A DNA stretch of 6,782 bases from Armatimonadota bacterium. GTDB taxonomy: Bacteria > Armatimonadota > Hebobacteria > Hebobacterales > WVXJ01. Below the pieces are notes generated by a model. It was not told the DNA's origin. It saw nothing but the letters and a program-made list of their open reading frames with translations, and searched no databases. Of this stretch, positions 1-4,687 are shown one piece after another. How positions within the stretch are numbered: the first letter of the stretch is position 1; each line of letters starts with the position of its first letter. Where the stretch lies: positions 3,932 through 10,713 of the forward strand of contig WVXJ01000203.1 of assembly GCA_011773575.1 (NCBI GenBank). The letters are read 5' to 3'. The translations under genes were made by a program, and so were the position numbers.

Positions 1-102
1 CAACAGAATTGCCGCCCGCACTTGCGCGGCTCATATCACGCGTGGAGAACGCACCTCCTCGGCCCATCCGAGTGTAGAGCGGGATCCAGTTTGCCCTTCT
101 CT

Positions 103-861
103 TTATGATGCCTTTACCGGCGGCTCCCCCTTCACGGACTCTATCAGCGAAAAGGCCTTCTCAACTTCTTTCTCATCGCCCTCCAGGACGAGGACTACCG
201 CCCCCTCCGCGCCGGCGATGCCCCCGGAGGCTACATGCCAGACCTCCACCTCCGCCAATTCCTGCAGAGCTTGAACTTCAGTGATCACCTGAGCCGCAGG
301 AAGAGGCACAAGTCCGCACGGAAAACCCATCGCCTTATGTATGCGGCCTATGCCCATGTGCCGGGTCGCCTCCATCACCGAGGGCACGAGTCTCTCCAAA
401 CCCACCGGCGCGATCAAGTGACAGCCCCGCGCCCCCAGAATACCCAGCGAAGCGCCTACAGTCCCCCCCTCCGGGCTCGCCACCAGCACTCCGGCCACCC
501 CTTCCGGGTCAACCGCGTTTGCCCCCTTTATGAACACATCAGGGGCCTCGAACTCTCGCAGTACCTCCTGCCAGGAGGTATCCACTCGCTTGCCCTTCAC
601 AGTAACAAAAGGCGGCAATCGCTCATCATTATCCGTAACCCCAAGTCGCCCCTCCGCCACTATGCCCGCGGCAAACTTCACCTTGGGGACTTCTATCCCC
701 AGCAATTCCTCCGCCACAAAGGCATTGGTTGTTCCATTGGAGATGATGAGGCGGCCCTTATCAAGGGCGTTTCTTACCTCCGGCATAGCCGCCACACCTT
801 TGGCGATGAGGCGTTTGCTCTCTGCAGGGGTAAGCACGGTCAAGGCGCGAAGAGAGTTCAT
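103..861 (-). CDS. Conserved uncharacterised protein, 252 aa
   Basis: The reading frame opens with ATG at 861, preceded by GGGAGG five bases upstream, and ends in TAA. The protein looks soluble, with no signal peptide or membrane segment. Visible motifs are a Gly/Thr/Asn-rich stretch ISNGTTNAFVAEELLG (residues 40-55), FIKGANAVDPEG (110-121), a glycine-rich SPEGGTVGASLG (129-140), APVGLERLVPSV (151-162) and a C-terminal HVASGGIAGAEGAVVLVLEG (209-228). I recognise the general look of an uncharacterised family seen in anaerobic bacteria, but I cannot name a domain or reaction. The conserved small-residue loops followed by charged residues suggest a ligand-binding or enzymatic fold; that is inference. 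It lies 138 bases downstream of the Sm-like gene on the same strand, so the two may be co-transcribed. A weak promoter of its own is possible near 918-946. The long plus-strand frame over the same bases is a shadow. Confidence 0.85.
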   Translation of the reverse strand: MNSLRALTVLTPAESKRLIAKGVAAMPEVRNALDKGRLIISNGTTNAFVAEELLGIEVPKVKFAAGIVAEGRLGVTDNDERLPPFVTVKGKRVDTSWQEVLREFEAPDVFIKGANAVDPEGVAGVLVASPEGGTVGASLGILGARGCHLIAPVGLERLVPSVMEATRHMGIGRIHKAMGFPCGLVPLPAAQVITEVQALQELAEVEVWHVASGGIAGAEGAVVLVLEGDEKEVEKAFSLIESVKGEPPVKAS

Positions 862-915
862 GTCTGCCTCCCACGGAAATGTTGATGAGCCTTCGGCTGA
901 TCGGTGAGGTTGGTG

Positions 916-946
916 AATACAAACACGAAACTGGGGTAGATGTCAA
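916..946 (-). promoter_or_regulatory. Weak candidate promoter for the 252-aa gene
   Basis: On the minus strand a perfect TTGACA (plus 941-946) is followed after 19 bases by TGTATT (four of six -10 matches), about 50 bases upstream of the ATG at 861. The -35 is perfect, but the spacing is long and the -10 is poor. The gene could equally be read from the promoter of the gene before it. Confidence 0.3.
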
Positions 947-999
947 TTCACGACGCAGCTGTTCGCCGCTGTATGCCCCAGCCGAGCCCACTTCTCAGA

Positions 1000-1260
1000 T
1001 CACAGCGAAACTGTTGCCATGACGATGTGTGCGATGTCCCGGTACATCAAGTCGTGCAATTGGCCGTGCTCGGCCAGCGTGAGGCGAGAGGTGTCGAAAT
1101 AACATATCCGGCCGAGACGCGTCGTACCGTCCTTAAGCCGGACGATGACATTTAGGGGCGCGACCTCACGCCACCGGCTCTCCAGCCGGCCCGGCAACAA
1201 GGCTTCCTTGTCTGCGCCGTGATCGTAAATCAGCGTCGGTGGAGGGGAAGGCCTTAACAT
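1000..1260 (-). CDS. Small Sm-like (Hfq-like?) protein, 86 aa
   Basis: I chose the ATG at 1260 because AGAGGTGG lies five bases upstream. An in-frame TTG at 1290 would give 96 residues but has no SD. After a proline-containing N-terminal tail (1-35), residues 37-82 read like an Sm fold: NVIVRLKDGTTRLGRICYFD resembles the Sm1 pattern (hydrophobic strand, polar-Asp/Asn-Gly turn, Gly, then Phe-Asp), and LMYRDIAHIVMA resembles Sm2. In canonical Hfq the equivalent positions are an NG turn, a G-x-hydrophobic-x-x-FD segment and YKHAIS. Here they are DG, GRICYFD and YRDIAH, so the signature RNA-binding YKH is only partly kept (YRD). A role as RNA-binding oligomer is inference; an unrelated SH3-like barrel is the main alternative. 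A promoter lies upstream at 1404-1432, and the 252-aa gene follows downstream. Confidence 0.65.
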   Translation of the reverse strand: MLRPSPPPTLIYDHGADKEALLPGRLESRWREVAPLNVIVRLKDGTTRLGRICYFDTSRLTLAEHGQLHDLMYRDIAHIVMATVSL

Positions 1261-1403
1261 CTCTGCCACCTCTCGTGGTCTTAGCCGCAATTCCAGACAG
1301 CCGCAAGAGAAAAGTCGAAGAACTAGAGGAATTCAGTTACAGGCTGTCCCGCCTTCCGCTCCGAGTCTTGCGCCGATCGTGCTCCCTTACAGAAGTTGCC
1401 ATA

Positions 1404-1432
1404 ATTATAGCACATCTCCAGTCAATTGCCAA
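1404..1432 (-). promoter_or_regulatory. Sigma70-type promoter with extended -10, minus strand
   Basis: Read on the minus strand, TTGGCA (plus 1427-1432) is followed after 17 bases by a perfect TATAAT (plus 1404-1409), directly preceded by TGC, which forms an extended -10. Transcription would begin near 1397. That leaves a leader of about 137 bases before the ATG at 1260, and would serve the Sm-like gene and probably the 252-aa gene. Confidence 0.65.
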
Positions 1433-1720
1433 CTTTTCGAGCAGCTTTGGAAAACACTTATTCTCGCCTCGCCTTCCTATGTCACGCAGAGAGCAAAGGA
1501 CTGATTAGTGGCGCAAGGGTCCAGCGAGCCTCACCCTTCTAACCTTAGGGAGATGGCCTCTCTGTGGATGAACCAGAGCCCCGCTTTCAGGAGTACGGTA
1601 AATGCAACGTAGCTTATTCTAAGTAAGTTAGACCGGAGAGGTGAGTTGCTGCTGAATCCCTTGGTATTACTGCGATTGCTCGCTTTAGTTTGTATGGCCA
1701 GCAAAAATCTGATTGTGGTC
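1433..1720. other. Intergenic stretch without a supported gene
   Basis: This stretch lies between the two outward-facing promoters. I see no frame with a convincing start and SD on either strand, no RNA gene and no strong repeat. A minus-strand frame (1531-1869) starting at TTG is open, but lacks an SD and family-like motifs. Confidence 0.5.
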
Positions 1721-1748
1721 TTGACAAGATGCCATTCTTCATTATAAT
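1721..1748 (+). promoter_or_regulatory. Strong sigma70-type promoter upstream of the first hydrolase unit
   Basis: A perfect TTGACA (1721-1726) and a perfect TATAAT (1743-1748) are separated by 16 bases in an AT-rich context. Transcription would start near 1755. The first good coding frame downstream is the hydrolase at 2343, so the transcript would carry a leader of almost 590 bases that includes the block repeated at 4271-4451. Confidence 0.65.
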
Positions 1749-1912
1749 ATACGATTCCATTCCGCCCAAATAGGGTTAGACGGTTACCAGAAAGTCCTTT
1801 CGAGAAACCAAGACAACTGAATATTGAAGCGTAATTGTCAATATACCTCGACACATCGCAGCACCACAAACCGCCAGGTTGCTCCCTCGCCTTACTATTC
1901 TTCTCTAGAAGC

Positions 1913-2093
1913 GTCAGAGCATGAACAGCGTCTCAGGCGGTGGGTCCTCAATAGCCGGTAGCGGCCGGTGCAGGGTCAGGCTGCGACACACGGTGCAGCG
2001 GAAAACGCTCACAAAGCGACGATTCGCTGGTCGCTCTTTACTCCTATTCTTATCCTGCATTCTTCTCTTCCCCGATATTGCCTTTCCCTAGGC
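1913..2093 (+). repeat. Conserved upstream block, copy 1 (pairs with 4271-4451)
   Basis: From GTCAG just before the ATG at 1921 to the end of the FPDIAFP codons, this block aligns without any gap to 4271-4451. By hand count, 127 of 168 bases are identical between 1921-2088 and 4279-4446. Similarity drops sharply after the block and gaps appear. It can fold: GCCG/CGGC around loop GTAG, GCTGC (1980-1984) with GCAGC (1995-1999), or alternatively CAGCGGA (1996-2002) with TTCGCTG (2023-2029) enclosing CGCT/AGCG. Confidence 0.8.
1921..2091 (+). CDS. Possible small basic-hydrophobic peptide, 56 aa (copy 1)
   Basis: An ATG at 1921 opens a frame to TAG at 2091. The frame is preserved without an indel in the second copy. 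The predicted peptide begins MNSVSGGGSSIAGSG, becomes Arg/Lys rich (for example TKRRFA) and ends in a Leu-rich segment closing with LLFPDIAFP, which looks like a small membrane peptide or signal sequence. Of 29 codons that differ between the copies, 11 changes are silent, including three in a row in the DIAF codons. A shorter start at codon 25 (GTG here, ATG in copy 2) would give a 32-residue basic-hydrophobic peptide. No SD is visible before either start, so a structured non-coding leader is an equally good explanation. Confidence 0.25.
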   Translation: MNSVSGGGSSIAGSGRCRVRLRHTVQRKTLTKRRFAGRSLLLFLSCILLFPDIAFP

Positions 2094-2109
2094 TTTAATC
2101 TGTCCTGAA

Positions 2110-2135
2110 GCGGGCGAAGCCGTGCACACGCCCGC
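2110..2135 (+). promoter_or_regulatory. Leader hairpin, copy 1
   Basis: GCGGGCG (2110-2116) and CGCCCGC (2129-2135) form a perfect 7-bp stem with a 12-base loop. No T-run follows, so it is not a typical terminator. A different GC stem sits at the corresponding place in copy 2 (4470-4482). Confidence 0.4.
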
Positions 2136-2233
2136 GTCCCGCGGCTCTGGAAGGATATCGCCATATGGTCGAAAACGGAGAATCAGGCTCTCATCGGAAT
2201 TGGCTACTAATGTCAGACGAACCCAATACTCGC

Positions 2234-2305
2234 AGAAAGGAGGTGAATGAGAGAAGAAACAAGAACGGAAGAAGGCTCTGGCAAGGAGGCCTTGCTCCCG
2301 GTTAC
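2234..2305 (+). promoter_or_regulatory. Distal perfect SD with hairpin leader, copy 1
   Basis: AGAAAGGAGGTGA (2234-2246) is complementary over all 13 bases to the usual bacterial 16S 3' tail, yet lies 96 bases before the real start at 2343. A 6-bp hairpin, GCAAGG (2281-2286) with CCTTGC (2290-2295), follows. GGTGA of the SD can pair with TTACC (2302-2306 region) with one G-U pair. Copy 2 keeps the same arrangement. The ATG at 2247 sits only three bases after GGAGG, too close for efficient initiation, so I do not use it as the hydrolase start. Confidence 0.5.
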
Positions 2306-2342
2306 CAGTATTGGTGAACACAAAACTTGGGAGGATGTTCCG

Positions 2343-3713
2343 ATGAAAGTAAGTCTTGTGAGGTTTGTGTTCTGTATCGTGTTCTGTGCCTTCATGGTAG
2401 TGGCACTGAACGCGTTGGTTGAAGCGGGTAAGCCACCGCCTCCACCACCCCCGACTCCGATCACCCGGACCGTCTCCATGAGCACGCGAGAGGATTGGGA
2501 TAAGGGGGATGACCTTAATGATGTGGCCCTCGACTTCGCCCTGGTGAATGACCTCGGGGTGGATGAGTTGATCATGTCCATCGGCTGGGATGATTATGAG
2601 CCGACCCAGGGCAACTACGACTTCGTTTGGCTGGGGCAGTTTGCGAGCCTCGCCGCCACCTATGGCATCAAGCTCCGCCCCTATATCTGCTACACACCGG
2701 AATGGGCGGGCAATGGCGACTGGAATTCACCCCCCACTGACTACAATGAATGGAATGACTTCTGCAGTGCCTTAGGCACCGCCATGAGCGGCCACGCAAA
2801 CGTGGTCTCCTATGAGATCTGGAACGAGTGGAATGATGAGCAGTGGTGGGCCGGCACCTTCACCGAGTATGTGGACTTGTTGGAGGTCGGCTCCGCCGCC
2901 TTGAAGGCAGCGGACACCGATGCCGACATCGTCATGGGCGGCCTCACCTATGCCCACTGGGAGGCGATTGACGCCTGCACCCAGGGCACTGTTGAGCAGG
3001 CCTATGAGATCGTGGCCGTCCACTGCTATCGAGAGTGGTATGGCAAGAGGGATCCGCTGGAGGGCTTCTTTGATGCTCAGTGGACAGACTGGTTCGTGCC
3101 CACAGTGAACAACAATGGTGAGGGCGAGCCCATCTGGTTTAACGAAGTCGGTTTCTCCACCTTGGACAGGGGTGAGGCGGCGCAGCGCTTCTACTTCGCC
3201 CGCGCCGTTCCTTACCTCTTCGGCGATGACCTGAGCCTGGGTGAGGTAGACCACTTCGACGCCTATGAGATCAAGGATGTCGATCCCAACGATCCGGTCA
3301 TCGGCCCTGAGGATATACGCTATCTCGGCCTGTGCAACTTCGACCGCACCGAGAAGTTGGCCTTCGACACGGTTGCCATGTGGGTGGGCCTGATGGACGA
3401 CGAAACCATCACCTCGCCGAAGAATGACGAGGTTTCCCTCGAGGCCACCAGCGGCCGCTTCGGTGATAATTACCACTATCTCATCTACCGAGATGAGGGC
3501 GGTGGCGCCACCAGCCAAGTGTTGACCATCTATGACAAGAGGAACAGCCTCACCTGTGAGGCGACCCTGACCATTGCTGGCTCGACGGTCACACTGTGGA
3601 ACCAGGATGGCACTTCACAGGATTGGACTTCCCATCTCGATGTCACCGGGCTTATCATCTCCGATATCCCCATCGTGGCCAATGAGGCAACCATCCTCGA
3701 GATCATGCCGTAA
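2343..3713 (+). CDS. Secreted GH-A clan glycoside hydrolase-like protein, 456 aa (copy 1)
   Basis: The start at 2343 is chosen because GGGAGG lies eight bases upstream and it places a clean Sec signal peptide at the N-terminus: basic MKVSLVR, a hydrophobic core, and VEA-G for cleavage after residue 28. There is no lipobox cysteine. A proline linker (31-39) leads into a (beta/alpha)8-type catalytic domain of about residues 40-330. Its motifs are MSIGWDDYEP (78-87), KLRPYICYTPEWAG (110-123), EIWNEW (158-163), where E162 after Asn is the expected acid/base, and EPIWFNEVGFST (262-273), where E268 is the expected nucleophile. Residues 350-456 look like a beta-sandwich tail with LWNQDGTSQDW. Layout and motifs resemble GH39/GH5-like retaining enzymes, so it probably cleaves a beta-linked glycan outside the cell; the substrate cannot be read from sequence. 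A paralogue follows at 4688 with both glutamates kept. Confidence 0.85.
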   Translation: MKVSLVRFVFCIVFCAFMVVALNALVEAGKPPPPPPPTPITRTVSMSTREDWDKGDDLNDVALDFALVNDLGVDELIMSIGWDDYEPTQGNYDFVWLGQFASLAATYGIKLRPYICYTPEWAGNGDWNSPPTDYNEWNDFCSALGTAMSGHANVVSYEIWNEWNDEQWWAGTFTEYVDLLEVGSAALKAADTDADIVMGGLTYAHWEAIDACTQGTVEQAYEIVAVHCYREWYGKRDPLEGFFDAQWTDWFVPTVNNNGEGEPIWFNEVGFSTLDRGEAAQRFYFARAVPYLFGDDLSLGEVDHFDAYEIKDVDPNDPVIGPEDIRYLGLCNFDRTEKLAFDTVAMWVGLMDDETITSPKNDEVSLEATSGRFGDNYHYLIYRDEGGGATSQVLTIYDKRNSLTCEATLTIAGSTVTLWNQDGTSQDWTSHLDVTGLIISDIPIVANEATILEIMP

Positions 3714-3735
3714 CCCTACGGCAAGATGGGTTGTA

Positions 3736-3757
3736 GGGCAGGAGTTCACCTCCTGCC
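3736..3757 (+). repeat. Palindromic hairpin 3' of the first hydrolase
   Basis: GGCAGGAG (3737-3744) and CTCCTGCC (3750-3757) form a perfect 8-bp stem with loop TTCAC, preceded by TTGTAGG. No T-run follows. The form resembles short interspersed palindromic units found outside genes in many environmental bacteria (inference). Copy 2 has no equivalent. Confidence 0.5.
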
Positions 3758-3765
3758 ACTGGACT

Positions 3766-3800
3766 AACGACGAGGCCCGCTCCGGCGGGCCTCGCTGTTT
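3766..3800 (+). terminator. Intrinsic terminator of the first hydrolase unit
   Basis: CGAGGCCCGC (3771-3780) pairs with GCGGGCCTCG (3785-3794) around loop TCCG. AACG (3766-3769) can extend the stem against TGTT (3796-3799) across a mismatch. The following bases TGTTTCT form a short U-tract. The same design, AACG plus a GCCCGC/GCGGGC core ending in GTTTCT, closes copy 2. Confidence 0.8.
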
Positions 3801-3805
3801 CTAGT

Positions 3806-3922
3806 TGTGGATCTCGTACCTGTGATCCCAGGGGTCGCGGAAACAGGTTGGCCTCGCCCCAAGCCCTGGAAGCACTTCCACTTCCGGAGAATCGCCGTTA
3901 TCCACAGTTTTCTGCGGATAAC
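3806..3922. promoter_or_regulatory. Cluster of DnaA-box-like motifs
   Basis: TTATCCACA at 3898-3906 matches the DnaA-box consensus exactly. TGCGGATAA (3913-3921) is an inverted box with one difference; together they form an 11-bp inverted repeat (3897-3907 with 3912-3922, one mismatch) around TTTT. TGTGGAT (3806-3812) is a third, partial inverted box and the exact complement of ATCCACA at 3900-3906. Between them lies another foldable stretch: CCAGGG with CCCTGG, then TGGAAG with CTTCCA. Whether DnaA binds here is inference. A structured RNA or mobile-element remnant is also possible. Confidence 0.4.
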
Positions 3923-4019
3923 TACAGCCTGCATGACCCGCAGGAATAGTGGCTGCAAGGCAGGTGTCGGAAAAACCAGAAAGATGTTTATATTCTTGCC
4001 AAGCGCTTCACCGATAGCC

Positions 4020-4048
4020 TTGCTCCTGCAATGATGTTATGCTATATG
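4020..4048 (+). promoter_or_regulatory. Candidate promoter in the AT-rich part of the spacer
   Basis: TTGCTC (4020-4025) is followed after 17 bases by TATATG (4043-4048), at the edge of an AT-rich patch running to about 4100. It would feed the second hydrolase unit with a leader of more than 600 bases, similar to the first unit. The matches are partial. Confidence 0.3.
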
Positions 4049-4182
4049 ATAATTACTATGTCGTATTTCATTTTGAACAATATGTTTCTTCTCGCATCTT
4101 AAGTAGGAGGTAGTGAAGTAGTGGTATGTCAGGCTTAGAAACTTCGCAGCAGACACCACAGAAACGTACACAAACTGAATAG

Positions 4183-4225
4183 GTCAAAAGTTGTCCTTGA
4201 CACGCGTGATTGACAGCGATGTCAA
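4183..4225. promoter_or_regulatory. Operator-like cluster of TTGACA repeats
   Basis: TTGACA occurs at 4197-4202 and 4210-4215 (13 bases apart). The second is half of the perfect inverted repeat TTGACAGCGATGTCAA (4210-4225), and GTCAA at 4183-4187 is inverted relative to the first. CACGCGTG (4201-4208) is a perfect palindrome between them. Either TTGACA could serve as a -35, but the bases 17 downstream are poor -10 elements. The symmetry fits a regulator-binding site just upstream of the conserved block. Confidence 0.4.
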
Positions 4226-4270
4226 AACCCACTGAAGTTGTGTGTCCAAATTGAGCCGTCTGATGAAAGT

Positions 4271-4451
4271 GTCAGGACATGAACAGCGTCTCAGGTGGTG
4301 GATCCCGAATAGCCGGTAGCGGCTGGTGCAGGGTCTGGCTGCGACGCGTAATGCAGCGAAACGTTCGCGCAAAGCGACGATTCGCTGCTTTTTATTTGCT
4401 GCTAACCTCCTTGCGTCTTCTCTTGTTTCCCGATATCGCTTTCCCCTTAGT
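4271..4451 (+). repeat. Conserved upstream block, copy 2 (pairs with 1913-2093)
   Basis: This is the partner of the block at 1913, aligned without gaps over 168 bases. Its hairpins are cleaner: AGCCG/CGGCT around loop GTAG, GCTGC (4338-4342) with GCAGC (4353-4357), or alternatively GCAGCGAA (4353-4360) with TTCGCTGC (4381-4388). The two GCAGC pairings exclude each other, as in an attenuator. In copy 1 the longer stem keeps pairing through a G-U instead of the G-C/A-U seen here. Confidence 0.8.
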
Positions 4452-4530
4452 TCCATTACGCCTCTGTCGCGGGCAATGCCCGATTGATTTCTTTGCTGGA
4501 AGAGAACGTTACTGCACAGTCAAAACTTAA
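4279..4530 (+). CDS. Possible small basic-hydrophobic peptide, 83 aa (copy 2)
   Basis: The frame matches the 56-residue candidate of copy 1 codon for codon to FPDIAFP, with conserved MNSVSGGGS, IAGSG, KRRFA and LLFPDIAFP. The TAG stop of copy 1 is TTA here, so the frame runs 27 codons further to TAA at 4530 through poorly conserved sequence. No SD is visible. The conserved frame argues for coding, or for a shared ancestor that coded. The lost stop and missing SD argue for decay or a non-coding role. Confidence 0.22.
   Translation: MNSVSGGGSRIAGSGWCRVWLRRVMQRNVRAKRRFAAFYLLLTSLRLLLFPDIAFPLVPLRLCRGQCPIDFFAGRERYCTVKT
4470..4494 (+). terminator. Weak attenuator-like hairpin in the second leader
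   Basis: CGGGC (4470-4474) pairs with GCCCG (4478-4482) around AAT, followed by ATTGATTTCTTT. The stem is short and the T-run interrupted, so it is at best a leaky terminator inside the leader. The hairpin in the corresponding place of copy 1 has no T-rich tail. Confidence 0.3.
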
Positions 4531-4584
4531 AAACCAACGCTGGGTTTCCAGTCGTATCCAATATTAGATGAGCCCGAGGCTCAC

Positions 4585-4658
4585 AGAAAGGAGGTGAGTG
4601 AGAAGAGAAAAAGCGATGGCTGGAAGAAGGATCCAGCAAGGATGCTGGTTGGTCACCT
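4585..4658 (+). promoter_or_regulatory. Distal perfect SD with hairpin leader, copy 2
   Basis: AGAAAGGAGGTGA (4585-4597) again matches the full 13-base 16S tail complement, 90 bases before the real start. AGGTGA (4592-4597) can pair with TCACCT (4653-4658), which would hide it, enclosing a perfect hairpin CCAGCA (4633-4638) with TGCTGG (4643-4648) and loop AGGA. The hairpin bases differ from copy 1, but a hairpin with an AGG-containing loop is kept. A short frame from ATG at 4616 ends in tandem stops TAATAA near 4656-4661, giving a possible 14-residue leader peptide. Confidence 0.5.
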
Positions 4659-4687
4659 AATAAGAAACAAGACAAGGAGGAAATCGA

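Noticed and set aside
1..34. Possible start of a further minus-strand gene (ATG at 34, frame open to the window edge)
   Set aside because: Only 11 codons are visible and the nearest SD (GAGGAGG at 54-60) is 19 bases away, too far to support a call.
1531..1869. Minus-strand open frame of 112 codons
   Set aside because: It starts at TTG without an SD, has no recognisable motifs or typical composition, and overlaps a near-perfect plus-strand promoter.
1913..2093. Match to a known riboswitch (c-di-GMP GEMM, ydaO, cobalamin)
   Set aside because: Only short fragments resemble the consensus sequences, in the wrong order; no class fits as a whole.
2247..2342. In-frame upstream ATG extending the first hydrolase by 32 residues
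   Set aside because: GGAGG ends only three bases before it, the extension would bury the signal peptide, and the second copy has stops in the corresponding region.
2772..3518. Long minus-strand frame opposite the first hydrolase (and similar ones at 5063-5395 and 5438-5857)
   Set aside because: These are shadows caused by the codon composition of the real genes, and the same artefact appears opposite both paralogues.
4126..4182. 18-codon frame after AGGAGG in the spacer
   Set aside because: The SD spacing is 15 bases, the peptide is short and polar, and nothing similar precedes unit 1.
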